DNA of 64,000 nucleotides from CBDAPE01 sp965198325 (GCA_965198325.1 CBDAPE010000017.1:620001-684000), one strand, 5' to 3'. Shown: positions 18,646 through 28,103, counted from the stretch's first letter. Notes: generated by a model from the sequence alone, not told the origin. Program-made: numbers and translations.

Positions 18646-19940
18646 CGGGTCGCTCCGCGATTTCCAATGTAGCGACGCTCGAGGCGGGTGTCGGTGAAGT
18701 TGGCGTCAGAAAGCTCCGCATCGGTGAAGTCGGCGTCGGTCAATTCCGCGCTCGACAGATCGGTTCCGACGAGGATGGCTTTGGTCAAATTGGCGTCGGT
18801 CAGGCGCGCTTTCGCGAGGACTGCGTCGGTCAGGTTGACCGGCCATTCTCGACCCGTCAGCCGGCCCTTGGAATCGCGGATCGGAGCGGGCGAGAGGTTG
18901 GCACCCCGCAGATTGGCGTCGGTGAGATTCGCATCGCGAAGGTTGGCGCCGGTGAGATCGCTCTTGTAGAACTGGGTTCCCATCAACTGGGCGCCTGCCA
19001 GATCGCATAATACCAGGAGGCCGCGGGAGAGCTTGGCCTCGATCAGGTTGGCTCCGCGCATGCTGGCGCCCGACAGATCAACGCCCGAGAGATCGTGCCC
19101 CGCAAGATCCCGCTCGTCGAGCTCGGCGCGCGTCCCTATCTTGCCGCCGCTGGTAATCCAGTTCGTATGAAGACGCAGGATCTCGCGAATTGAGACGCCG
19201 CCGTCGGCAGCCTCCTTCTCATGTTTTGCCGTGCTCAGTGCCGCCGCGCCCAGATCGACACCATCGAACGACGCACCCGTGAATTTGGTATTCGCGATGT
19301 TGGCGCCGTGGATGACGGCATGATTGAGATTGGCGCCTTCCAGATTACAGCCCGATATGTTGCTGTTGGACAGATCGGCCGACGCGAGATCGACCCCGCT
19401 CATATTCGTGCCGGACAGATTGGCGGACGTCAACGTGGCGCCGGTTAACTTGGCATTGGCCATGTCGGCGCCCTGGATCGAGGAGCGGGCCAGATTGGCG
19501 CGCGTCATGTTGGCCTGACGCAGCACGGCGTTATCGAGGGTGCACATATAGAGATCGCTAGCAAACGCGCCACCGGAGCCGCGCTCGAAATTCATCAGTG
19601 CGCCCTCGCGCATATCGGTACCCACGAGGTTCGCGCCCGTCAGGTCGGCTTCGCGCAGTTTCGTGCCACGCATGTCGGCGCCGCTCAAATTCGCCTCGAC
19701 CAAGTCGCAGTAGCGGAAGTCGGCACTGAACAGGTCGGCGCTCTGCAGGTTGATCTCGTTCATCTTGCTGCAGGACGCATTGGTGCCCACGAACTTCGCC
19801 ATCGACAGATTGAGTCGTGAAAAATTGCAGCCTTTGATATCGGCATTGGTGAAATCGGCGCGCGCACCTTCGCTCTTGTTCTTCAGCCACGCGAGGTGGT
19901 TTCGGACGACCGCTTCGACCTGTTCCTGCGGCATGGTCAT
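18642..19940 (-). CDS. Large pentapeptide-repeat protein, two-lobed
   Basis: 432 residues, almost all A(D/N)LXX pentapeptide repeats, predicting a right-handed quadrilateral beta helix. There are two lobes. Each begins with a short helix motif (AVVRNHLAWLKNKSEGARADF near 10-30 and EILRLHTNWITSGGKIGTRAEL near 240-262) and then runs of about 40 and 25 repeats; an acidic break (KHEKEAADGG) separates them. No signal or membrane segment. Some relatives (MfpA, Qnr) mimic DNA and bind gyrase, but most alphaproteobacterial members are uncharacterised. Start at ATG 19940 because AVVRNHLAWL follows directly; an AAGG lies nine bases upstream. Convergent with the GyrI-like gene. Confidence 0.85.
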   Translation of the reverse strand: MTMPQEQVEAVVRNHLAWLKNKSEGARADFTNADIKGCNFSRLNLSMAKFVGTNASCSKMNEINLQSADLFSADFRYCDLVEANLSGADMRGTKLREADLTGANLVGTDMREGALMNFERGSGGAFASDLYMCTLDNAVLRQANMTRANLARSSIQGADMANAKLTGATLTSANLSGTNMSGVDLASADLSNSNISGCNLEGANLNHAVIHGANIANTKFTGASFDGVDLGAAALSTAKHEKEAADGGVSIREILRLHTNWITSGGKIGTRAELDERDLAGHDLSGVDLSGASMRGANLIEAKLSRGLLVLCDLAGAQLMGTQFYKSDLTGANLRDANLTDANLRGANLSPAPIRDSKGRLTGREWPVNLTDAVLAKARLTDANLTKAILVGTDLSSAELTDADFTDAELSDANFTDTRLERRYIGNRGATR

Positions 19941-20243
19941 GGACGCGACCTTGATTCCCTCTCGTTGGCGACCCCCGAGTCCGACCCTCTGCAAACCTGC
20001 AATTCCACGCGTCTGCAGCGTCGGCCCCGGCAAGCCCGGGTTAGAAAAAAACCCGTACCGCATCAATGATTTGAACGGAATTGGTAAAAATTCCCTTAGT
20101 TTGTTAACAGGCGGCGGACGCGTCGACCCGGCGTTGGGCGCGAATATTGGCTGTCAGACGGTCGTTGGGGCAGCTGCGCTTCGTGATAAGCTCTGCGCCG
20201 AACCACGCCGTCCCCCGGGTGACGTAACGAAAGGACCTACGCG
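19941..20243. other. 303-base divergent intergenic region upstream of ilvD
   Basis: This spacer lies between two divergent genes and must hold both promoters. I see an AT-richer core (20041-20110) with a short palindrome GGAATT/AATTCC at 20077-20094, but no clear -35/-10 pair, leader peptide or attenuator. Confidence 0.5.
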
Positions 20244-21965
20244 ATGACTGCAACCTTCGACAAAGCCAAGCTGCCGAGCCGTCACGTGACCGAGGGCCCC
20301 GAGCGGGCCGCGCAGCGCTCGTACTACTACGCCATGGGTCTCACGGAGGAGGAAATCCATCGCCCGCTGGTCGGTGTCGCGACGGCCTGGAACGAGGCTG
20401 CGCCGTGCAACATCTCGCTGGGTCGGCAGGCCCAGTCGGCCAAACGCGGCGTCTTGGAATCAGGCGGCACGCCCCGCGAGTTTACCACCATCACCGTGAC
20501 CGACGGCATCGCGATGGGCCATCAGGGCATGAAATCTTCACTCGTTTCCCGCGAAGTCATCGCGGATTCCGTCGAGCTCACCATGCGCGGCCACTGCTAC
20601 GACGCGCTGGTGGCACTCGCGGGTTGCGACAAGTCGTTGCCCGGCATGATGATGGTGATGGTCCGTCTCAACGTGCCCTCCGTGTTCATGTATGGCGGCT
20701 CGATCCTGCCCGGTAGGTTCCGGGGGCGGGATGTCACCGTGCAGGACGTTTTCGAGGCAATCGGCCAGTACAGCCAAGGTAAGATGGATGCTGACGAGCT
20801 CCATGAGCTCGAATGCGTCGCATGCCCGTCGGCCGGCGCCTGCGGCGGCCAGTTCACCGCGAACACCATGGCGTGCGTCTCCGAGGCGATGGGCCTCGCC
20901 CTGCCGGGCTCGGCCGGAGCACCAGCGCCGTATGAAGACCGCGACCAGTTTGCCGTGGCGTCGGGCGAAGCGGTCATGCACCTGCTGGCCGAGAACATCC
21001 GGCCGCGCGACATTGTGACCCGCAAGGCGCTCGAAAACGCCGCGACGGTGGTTGCGGCCTCGGGTGGCTCGACCAACGGTGGTTTGCACCTGCCGGCGAT
21101 CGCCAACGAATGCGGCATCGCGTTCGATCTGGGCGACGTGGCCGAGATCTTCAAGCGCACGCCTTATATCGCCGACCTCAAGCCCGGCGGGCGTTACGTG
21201 GCAAAAGACATGTACGAGGTCGGCGGCGTGCCGACCCTGCTTAAGGCTCTGCTCGATGGCGGGTACCTGCATGGCGACTGCCTGACCGTGACCGGCAAAA
21301 CCCTGGCCGAGAACCTGGCCGGCTTCGTCGTGCCGGGCGATCAGGACGTGATCCGCCCGACCAGTGATCCACTCTCGCCAACCGGCGGCGTCGTCGGGCT
21401 CAAGGGCAATCTCGCGCCCGAAGGCGCGATCGTGAAGGTTGCGGGCATGAGCAAGCTCCGGCATACCGGGCCGGCCCGCTGCTTCGACAGCGAGGAAGAG
21501 GCGATGGCGGCCGTGCTCGAGCACCGTTACGAGGACGGCTGTGTGCTGGTCATCCGCTACGAGGGGCCGAAGGGCGGTCCCGGCATGCGCGAGATGCTGA
21601 GCGTGACCTCGGCGATATATGGCCAAGGCATGGGCGACAAGGTGGCTCTGATCACCGATGGCCGCTTCTCGGGTGCGACGCGCGGGTTCTGCATTGGCCA
21701 TGTGGGCCCCGAGGCGGCGCAGGGCGGCCCGATCGGCCTGCTGAAAGACGGCGACATGATCACCATCGACGCGGCCGCCGGAAGCCTCGAGGTTGCGCTG
21801 TCCGACGCCGAGCTTGCCGAGCGGGGGAAGTCCTGGACGCCACGCCCGACCGACTACCAGTCAGGTGCGATCTGGAAGTTCGCCCAAACCGTCGGACCGG
21901 CCTATCAGGGCGCGGTCACCCATCCGGGCGCCAACGCCGAGACCCACGTCTTTGCGGATATATAG
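20244..21965 (+). CDS. ilvD: Dihydroxy-acid dehydratase
   Basis: 573 residues, usual length for IlvD. It dehydrates 2,3-dihydroxy-3-methylbutanoate (or -pentanoate) to the keto acid in valine, leucine and isoleucine synthesis. Cluster cysteines are visible in AAPCNISLG (Cys55), LAGCDKSLPGM (near 128) and CPSAGACGGQFTANT (near 195-205), consistent with a 2Fe-2S dehydratase. DGRFSGATRGFCIGHVGPEA near 475-495 is the IlvD signature 2. GDVTKG-type RBS is weak (AAAGGA about 9 bases upstream). A 9-bp GC hairpin follows the stop. Confidence 0.96.
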   Translation: MTATFDKAKLPSRHVTEGPERAAQRSYYYAMGLTEEEIHRPLVGVATAWNEAAPCNISLGRQAQSAKRGVLESGGTPREFTTITVTDGIAMGHQGMKSSLVSREVIADSVELTMRGHCYDALVALAGCDKSLPGMMMVMVRLNVPSVFMYGGSILPGRFRGRDVTVQDVFEAIGQYSQGKMDADELHELECVACPSAGACGGQFTANTMACVSEAMGLALPGSAGAPAPYEDRDQFAVASGEAVMHLLAENIRPRDIVTRKALENAATVVAASGGSTNGGLHLPAIANECGIAFDLGDVAEIFKRTPYIADLKPGGRYVAKDMYEVGGVPTLLKALLDGGYLHGDCLTVTGKTLAENLAGFVVPGDQDVIRPTSDPLSPTGGVVGLKGNLAPEGAIVKVAGMSKLRHTGPARCFDSEEEAMAAVLEHRYEDGCVLVIRYEGPKGGPGMREMLSVTSAIYGQGMGDKVALITDGRFSGATRGFCIGHVGPEAAQGGPIGLLKDGDMITIDAAAGSLEVALSDAELAERGKSWTPRPTDYQSGAIWKFAQTVGPAYQGAVTHPGANAETHVFADI

Positions 21966-21966
21966 C

Positions 21967-21991
21967 GCGGTCCCGCAGTGATCGGGACCGC
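21967..21991 (+). terminator. GC hairpin after ilvD
   Basis: GCGGTCCCG and CGGGACCGC form a perfect 9-bp stem with a 7-base loop, starting one base after the ilvD stop. No U-tract follows, so it may terminate weakly or protect the 3' end. It lies between convergent genes. Confidence 0.5.
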
Positions 21992-22177
21992 TCGGCTGGT
22001 TGCGGCTCCCGGCAACGGACCCGACCGTCCGCTGCATGCGCCGGGGCACGGAAAATCTCGGCGGGACCGGCCGGTGGCGGGTCCAAGCGTTGCCCGCTGC
22101 CCCGGCCACGCGCGATACCGGGCAGTTCCGAACGCCCCAGCGAACCCGGAGGCTCGAGACGGAGCCCTTCGGGCGGC

Positions 22178-23248
22178 CTAATAGCTGTAAATGCCCTGGA
22201 CGAACTGGACGATCCGTTCGTCGGCGTCGAACACCCGGTCGGAAAAATATTCGTCTGCGTAGTGCGAAATCACGGCGATCGTGTCGACGTCGTTCCACAA
22301 CAGGGTCGGGATCAGCAAGACGCCGTATTCGTCTTCGCATGTCGCAAAGCCCCGGCGCAGGGTGACGTTGTCGGGCAGGTCGTACTCCTCCTCGAGGTTG
22401 TAGCCGAAAACGCCCGCACAGGTCTCTCCGACCATGTCGAAATAGGCCGATAGGGTCTCGGCGACGGTCATCGTGCCGTCGTCGTCGAAGAAATACATCG
22501 CACCGGTGGTATCGCCGTCGGACCAGGTATGGTCGGCGTCGTTGAAGAAGACGAAGTAGCGGTCGCTGGACGGCACATACCAGTATTCTCCCATGCCCGC
22601 GATTTCGAGCATGTCGCGGGTGAGTTGAACGTCCTCGTCGTAACTCTGGTCGTAGGCGTCGTCGGTGTCGCTCTCATAGGGCTCAGGCGTCGCAAAGGGG
22701 TTGTCCGACGACGATCCCGAATCCGGCGATTCGAACGGATTGGTGCTCGGCGGCGCCATCGCCGCGACCGACATCTCGACGCACTGCTCGAGGCGGGGAA
22801 ACGCGACGGCGGTGTTCGCGAGGTCGAAGGTAAACATCTCCTGGGCGGTCTCGATGAAGAGCCGATCGCCTATTCGCAGCCGGTCGATCGTCGAGCGGGT
22901 GTCCTCGAGGTCCATCGCGATCATGTCGACGTCGATCACCTCGGCCCAATATTGACCGAGCGAAGTGTTGTCGACCGCGACTGTAACCGGGTAGGTCGCC
23001 CCCAAATCGAGACGCCAATCTTGGTGGACCAGGGCCCGGACGAGCAGATAGTCCGCGGAGATCGAAAAGTACAGATCGTGGCCGCTCTCGTAATAGGCGC
23101 CCATCGCACAATAGGAGAGGTCGCCGGTATAGTCGTCTTCGTAGGCGCCGCCAATCCAGGGGCCGACTTCGAATTCGTCGCCCGCGGCCAACGCGGGTCC
23201 GCCGGCCAGCAGGCCGATGGCGACAATCGGTGCCAGAACTCGCTTCAT
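22178..23248 (-). CDS. Secreted protein of unknown function
   Basis: 356 residues; I do not recognise the family. A clear signal peptide (MKRVLAPIVAIGLLAGGPALA) precedes the mature start AGDEFEVGPW. The start is fixed by GGGAGG six bases upstream. The mature protein is very acidic and rich in Tyr, Phe and Asp. Two globular parts (about 22-175 and 225-356) are joined by a Ser/Pro/Asp linker (NPFESPDSGSSSDNPFATP). Five cysteines are spread through it, possibly forming disulfides. The C-terminal half repeats phrases such as YFVFFNDADHTWSDGDTTG. A periplasmic or surface role is likely. It converges on ilvD and is divergent from the M81 gene. Confidence 0.6.
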   Translation of the reverse strand: MKRVLAPIVAIGLLAGGPALAAGDEFEVGPWIGGAYEDDYTGDLSYCAMGAYYESGHDLYFSISADYLLVRALVHQDWRLDLGATYPVTVAVDNTSLGQYWAEVIDVDMIAMDLEDTRSTIDRLRIGDRLFIETAQEMFTFDLANTAVAFPRLEQCVEMSVAAMAPPSTNPFESPDSGSSSDNPFATPEPYESDTDDAYDQSYDEDVQLTRDMLEIAGMGEYWYVPSSDRYFVFFNDADHTWSDGDTTGAMYFFDDDGTMTVAETLSAYFDMVGETCAGVFGYNLEEEYDLPDNVTLRRGFATCEDEYGVLLIPTLLWNDVDTIAVISHYADEYFSDRVFDADERIVQFVQGIYSY

Positions 23249-23394
23249 TTGCTGCCTCCCGCCTCCCGCGTCGGAGGGAACGCTTTCCAGCAGTCTAGTC
23301 AATTGCGCCGGGCCGCGCCATCGCCGAGGGGCGGCGGCGTAGACCCCTGGAATTCGGGATAGACCGGCGATCCCACGACGCTACACTGCCGGCC

Positions 23395-24903
23395 ATGCGT
23401 ATTGCGATCGGTGGCTTCGAGCACGAGACCAACACCTTTGCGCCGGTGGGCGCGGATTATGCGATGTTCGAACAGCCCGGCGCCTGGCCAGGGCTGATCC
23501 GCGGCGACGGCCTGTTCGCCGCGATGGACGGAATCAACCTCCCGATCACGGGATTCATCGAAACGGCACGTCGGTCCGGCTTGGAACTGGAGCCCTTGCT
23601 GTGGTGCGTCGCCGTGCCGTCGGCGCACGTCACCGAGGACGCCTTCGAGCGCATCGCCGCGATGCTGCTGGACGATCTGGCGGCTGCCGGTCCGTTGGAT
23701 GGGGTCTTTCTCGATCTGCACGGAGCGATGGTGACCGCGCATTTCGAGGACGGCGAAGGCGAGCTGCTGCGCCGGGTTCGCGAAGTGGTCGGGCCCGATC
23801 TGCCAGTCGTCGTCAGCCTCGATCTGCACGCCAACGTGACCAGCGCAATGGCGGACCACGCGTCGGCGCTGATTACCTTTCGGACCTACCCCCATGTGGA
23901 CATGGCGGAGACCGGCGCGCGGGCGGCGCGGGAGATTGTCCGTCAGATCGATGCGGGGCGGCGGCCCGCCCGCTATTTCGGCAAGCTGCCGTTTCCCGCC
24001 CCGGTTCAGTGGTGCTGCACGAGCATCGAGCCCGCGCTTAGCCTTTACCGGCAGCTCGAAGAGCTGGAGAGTGGCGAAGCGGTGAGCCTGTCCTTTGCCC
24101 AGGGCTTTCCGCTCGCGGATATCGCGGAATGCGGTCCCGCGGTGTTGGCCTACGCGACGAGCCAAGCCGCGGCGGACGAAGCGGGCGGCGCCCTGTTCGA
24201 GGCGGTGCTCGCGCGAGAGACGGATTTTTCCGGGCGGATGTGGGACCCGGACGAGGCCGTTCTGGCCGCCATGGAACGGCCCGGGCCGGTGGTGTTGGCG
24301 GATACCCAGGATAATCCCGGCGGCGGCGGTTATTCCGATACGGTCGGACTGCTCGGGGCGCTCGTCCGAAACAACGCGCAAGATGCGGTTGTGGCGATCC
24401 TCTACGATCCCGAAACTGCCAGCTCCGCCCTGGATGCGGGCGTGGGCGCACGGTTGTCCCGGGGCATCGGAGCGCTATCGGGCTTTGGCGGCGAGCAACC
24501 CTTTAGGGGCGATTTCCTGGTCGAAAAGGTCACCGACGGGCGGTTCGACATGACCGGCCCGATGTATCGGGGCAGCCACGCCGAGCTCGGCACGATGGCC
24601 TTGCTGCGCGTGCTCTCGCCGGGTGCGGGTGGAGTGCGGGTGATCGTCGCGAGCCGCAAGATACAGGCGGCGGACCGCTCGATCTTTCGGCATATGGGGG
24701 TCGCGCCGGAGACCTGCCAAATTATCGCGCTCAAGAGCTCGGTTCATTTCCGCGCGGATTTCGAGCCCATTGCGCGCGATATCCTCGTCGTGGCGGCGCC
24801 CGGACCGGTCGTCATGGATTTCGGCGCACTGCATTATACGAAGCTGCGCGGCGGCGTGCGGATCGTGCCGGGCGGCCCGCCAACGGGCGGTGCCGAGGCG
24901 TGA
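23395..24903 (+). CDS. M81-family metallopeptidase (MlrC-like)
   Basis: 502 residues with DUF1485 N-terminal and MlrC C-terminal domains. Likely metal ligands are in GGFEHETNTF (His10) and VSLDLHANVT (Asp and His near 142-144); GGYSDTVGLL and SRKIQAADRSIFRHMG mark the C-terminal part. MlrC cleaves linearised microcystin, but most homologues sit in amino acid, hydantoin or ureide gene clusters and probably cut small amides. Here it lies 69 bases before a hydantoinase and a carbamoylase, which supports a role in cyclic-amide catabolism. The gene is intact, unlike its three neighbours. Confidence 0.85.
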   Translation: MRIAIGGFEHETNTFAPVGADYAMFEQPGAWPGLIRGDGLFAAMDGINLPITGFIETARRSGLELEPLLWCVAVPSAHVTEDAFERIAAMLLDDLAAAGPLDGVFLDLHGAMVTAHFEDGEGELLRRVREVVGPDLPVVVSLDLHANVTSAMADHASALITFRTYPHVDMAETGARAAREIVRQIDAGRRPARYFGKLPFPAPVQWCCTSIEPALSLYRQLEELESGEAVSLSFAQGFPLADIAECGPAVLAYATSQAAADEAGGALFEAVLARETDFSGRMWDPDEAVLAAMERPGPVVLADTQDNPGGGGYSDTVGLLGALVRNNAQDAVVAILYDPETASSALDAGVGARLSRGIGALSGFGGEQPFRGDFLVEKVTDGRFDMTGPMYRGSHAELGTMALLRVLSPGAGGVRVIVASRKIQAADRSIFRHMGVAPETCQIIALKSSVHFRADFEPIARDILVVAAPGPVVMDFGALHYTKLRGGVRIVPGGPPTGGAEA

Positions 24904-24972
24904 ACCGGGTTCGCTTGCCCGCCCGCGCCCAACGTCGCATCATCGCGGGCGTCGCAGGAGGTGCGGACAACG

Positions 24973-26456
24973 ATGGCACGGTTTGACCTGATCGTCCGGG
25001 GCGGCACGCTCGTCACTGCGAACGCGGTCATGAGCGGGGACGTTGGTGTGCGAGACGGGCGTATCGCGGCGCTGGGCGAGGATCTCGGCCGGGCGGACCG
25101 GGTGATCGACGCCCTGGCAAGCTGGTGCTTCCGGGCGGCGTCGACAGCCACTGCCACGTCGAGCAGACCTCGGCGATGGGTATCCAAACCGCGGACGACT
25201 TCTACAGCGCGACCGTCTCGGCCGCGTTCGGCGGCACAACGACGATCATGCCGTTCGCCGCCCAGCACAAGGGTCAGTCGCTGCGCGCCGTGGTCGACGA
25301 CTATCACGCCGTCGCCGGACCCAAGGCGGTGATTGATTATGCCTTTCACCTGATCGTATCCGACCCGACCGAGCACGTCCTGGGTCAGGAGCTTCCCGCG
25401 CTGATCCGCGATGGCTATACCTCGTTCAAGATCTACACCACGTACGATGCACTTCGGCTCGACGATTACCAGGTGCTCGACGTGCTCGCGCTGGCGCGGC
25501 GCGACGACGCGCTCGTCATGGTCCATGCGGAGAACCACGACGTCATTCGCTGGCTCGCCGATCGCCTGCTGGCGGGCGGCTACCGGGGGCCCAAATACCA
25601 TGCCGTCGCCCACGCCCGGCTCGCCGAGGGCGAGGCCACCCACCGGGTCATCGCGCTCTCGGAGCTGATCGATACCCCGCTGCTGATCGTCCATGTCTCG
25701 GCGTCCGAGGCGCTCTCGGAAATCCGCGCCGCCCAGGCCCGGGGCCTGAAGGTCTACGGCGAGACTTGTCCGCAATATCTCTTCCTTACCGCCGACGATC
25801 TCGACCGGCCGGGCTCCGAGGGCGCCAAATTCTGCTGCAGCCCGCCGCCACGGGACGCGGCGACCCAGGCGATCATCTGGCAGGGGCTGATCGACGGCGC
25901 GTTCGAGGTCTATTCCTCCGATCATGCGCCCTACCGCCATGACGCATCGGGCAAGCTTGCCCAAGGGCCCGATCCGAACTTCAAACAGATCGCAAACGGC
26001 GTTCCCGGGATCGAGGCGCGCCTGCCACTCCTGTTCAGCGAAGGGGTCGGCAAGGGGCGGATCGATCTTCCGCGCTTCGTCGCTCTGGGCGCGACCAACG
26101 CGGCAAGGCTCTACGGGCTTTATCCGCGCAAGGGCTCGCTCGATATCGGTGCCGATGCGGACATCGCGATCTGGGATCCCGAGCGGACCGTGACGCTTGG
26201 GGCCGACATGCTCCACGACAATGTGGGCTATACGCCCTATGAAGGCCGCAATGTGACCGGCTGGCCGGTTACCGTCGTGAGCCGCGGGCGGGTGGTGGTG
26301 GAGGACGGTGACCTTCGGGCCGAGCGGGGCACGGGTGAGTTCCTGCCCTGCCAAACGCCAGACGCCGCGCGCCCCCTCGGCGTTGCCGTCCCCGAGCTCG
26401 ATTCGATGCAAAATTTCGGCGCCGCGATCCTAGAGACGCCGGAGAGCCAGACATGA
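24973..26456 (+). pseudogene. D-hydantoinase / dihydropyrimidinase, frameshifted near N-terminus
   Basis: Cyclic amidohydrolase that opens dihydropyrimidine or hydantoin rings. All metal ligands are encoded: HCH in GGVDSHCHVE, the carboxylated Lys in SFKIYTTYD, His in VMVHAENHDV and LLIVHVSAS, and Asp in YSSDHAPY. The ATG at 24973 follows AGGAGGTG. The first frame reads DLIVRGGTLVTANAVMSGDVGV and then breaks near 25115-25118, where CTGGCA should be CTGGGCA to give GKLVLPGGVDSHCH. With one added G the protein is about 494 residues. Internal starts after the break would lose the N-terminal beta-sandwich strands. The stop overlaps the carbamoylase ATG (ATGA). Confidence 0.85.
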
Positions 26457-27401
26457 GCCGTATTCTCAAGACTGCGGCGGCCCAGCTGGGGCCGATTCAG
26501 GCGAGCGAGAGCCGGGCGCGGGTGGTCGCCCGCCGATCGAGCTGATGCGCGAGGCCGCCGCCACAGGCTGCCGGCTGGTTGTGTTTCCCGAACTCGCGCT
26601 CACCACCTTCTTTCCCCGCTATCTGATCGAGGATTCGGCGGATCTCGACGCCTTCTTCGAGACCGAAATGCCGGGTCCGGAGACCAGGGCTCTGTTCGAC
26701 GAGGCAGTCCGGCTCGGCATCGGCTTTCATCTGGGCTATGGAGAGCTCGCCCGAGAAGACGGAACCGTTCACCACTACAATTCGGCCATCCTGGCCGATA
26801 CAGACGGTACGATCACCGGCAAGTACCGGAAAATTCATCTGCCCGGGCATGTGGAACCGCTTCCCGACGCGCCGTTCCAGCATCTGGAGAAGCGCTATTT
26901 CGAGGTCGGCGATCTGGGTTTTCCGGTCTGGCGGACGATGGACGGCATACTGGGCATCCTGATTTGCAACGACCGGCGCTGGCCCGAGGCGTTCCGTTGT
27001 CTCGGTCTGCAGGGCGTCGAAATGGTCCTGATCGGCTACAACACGCCGGCGTCCAACATCGACCAGCGCCCCGAGCCGTCGCATCTGCGCGGCTTTCACA
27101 ACGGGCTCTCGCTCCAGCGGGGGCCTACCAGAACGGGACCTGGGTGATCGGCGTCGCCAAGGCGGGCTCGGAGGACGGCCACGCGCTGATCGGCGGCTCG
27201 GCGATCGTGGCGCCGACCGGCGAGGTAGTTGCGGAAGCGCAGACGCTGGACGACGAGCTGCTGATCCACGATTGCGACCTAGATCAGGGTCTCTACATCA
27301 AGGAGACGGTGTTCAACTTCGAAAAGCACCGCCGCATCGAACATTACGCCCGGATTACCGGTCAGACCGGGGTCACGCTGCCCGGAGGGGAGGACGGCTA
27401 G
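26453..27401 (+). pseudogene. N-carbamoyl-D-amino-acid hydrolase, two frameshifts
   Basis: Nitrilase-superfamily carbamoylase. The motif ICNDRRWPE with the nucleophilic Cys, followed by GLQGVEMVLIGYNTP, is diagnostic of D-carbamoylases; the Glu is in VFPELALTTFFPRY and the Lys in YRKIHLPGH. It would convert N-carbamoyl-D-amino acids to D-amino acids, CO2 and ammonia. Two breaks are seen. Near 26531-26535 one base is missing (CGCCGATCGAG for CGCCTGATCGAG), and near 27117 one G is missing (CCAGCGGG for CCAGGCGGG). Corrected length is about 316 residues, normal for the family. It ends in a CTAG shared with the convergent racemase stop. Confidence 0.87.
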
Positions 27402-28088
27402 ACCGTTCGCAATGCTGCCAGCGCCATGGCGACCGCGGCGCGCACCGGTTCGACGACCGGGATGCCGAGCGCCGTCGACAGCGCCGTTCGAAAGCGCCCG
27501 AAGCTCGCGCAGCCCATGACGAGGGCGTACGCGCCCCCATGACGAGGGCGTCCACCTTGTGCTTATCGCGCAAGATTCCGCCCGTCGCGATCATGCGCGA
27601 GAGAATCGCGTCGTCGGCGGCGGCTTCCATCTCGAGGATGCCGAGGCCGATCGGCAGGCTTTCGACGAAACGGTCGGACAGGCCCATGGCGGCGAAACGG
27701 GCCCGCTGACGGACTGCGGATTCTTCCAGGATCGCCACGACGCCGAAGGTCTCAGCTTGCGTGAGCGCCGCCAGCGCGCCGCATTCGCCAATCCCGAGCA
27801 CGGGTCTTTCGGTGACCTTGCGCGCCTGGACGAGACCGGGATCGGAAAAGCAGGCGATGACGAAGGCGCCCGTGCGCGGGCTCTGCTCGGCGACGAGGCG
27901 GCAGAGCGGCTCGATCACAACCTCGACGTCCGCCGGGCTCTCTATCCCGGGGGGGGCCTCGGAAAGTGTCACGCAGTCGATAGCCGGGCCACCTGTGTAG
28001 CTAAGCGGCCGCGCCGCGGCGTCGATCGTGTCGGTGACCGCTTGGGTCGAGTTTGGGTTGATGACGAGGAGGCGTTGGGTTGGGGCAT
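27398..28088 (-). pseudogene. Hydantoin racemase (Asp/Glu racemase family), frameshifted
   Basis: The frame opens LLVINPNSTQAVTDTI, the Asp/Glu/hydantoin racemase signature. The first catalytic Cys is in GIGECGALAA. The second should be in VMGCASFGRF, but just before it lies an imperfect 23-bp tandem duplication (27513-27551) that shifts the frame by two, so the tail reads as nonsense from VMGARTPSSW. Correcting it gives a normal end (GIPVVEPVRAAVAMALAALRTV region). The ATG at 28088 is one base out of frame with the body near 28070, implying a second small deletion unless a CTG start is used. The enzyme would racemise 5-substituted hydantoins. It lies 15 bases after the GFA gene. Confidence 0.8.
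27513..27551. repeat. Imperfect 23-bp tandem duplication inside racemase
   Basis: CCCATGACGAGGGCGT occurs at 27513-27528 and again at 27536-27551, with ACGCGCC between. The offset of 23 is not a multiple of three, so it breaks the racemase frame just before the second catalytic cysteine. Confidence 0.9.
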
Positions 28089-28103
28089 GCCCGTGACCCT
28101 TGT

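Noticed and set aside
20538..21701. Long minus-strand open frame opposite ilvD
   Set aside because: Antisense shadow of a conserved gene caused by high third-position GC; no family features.
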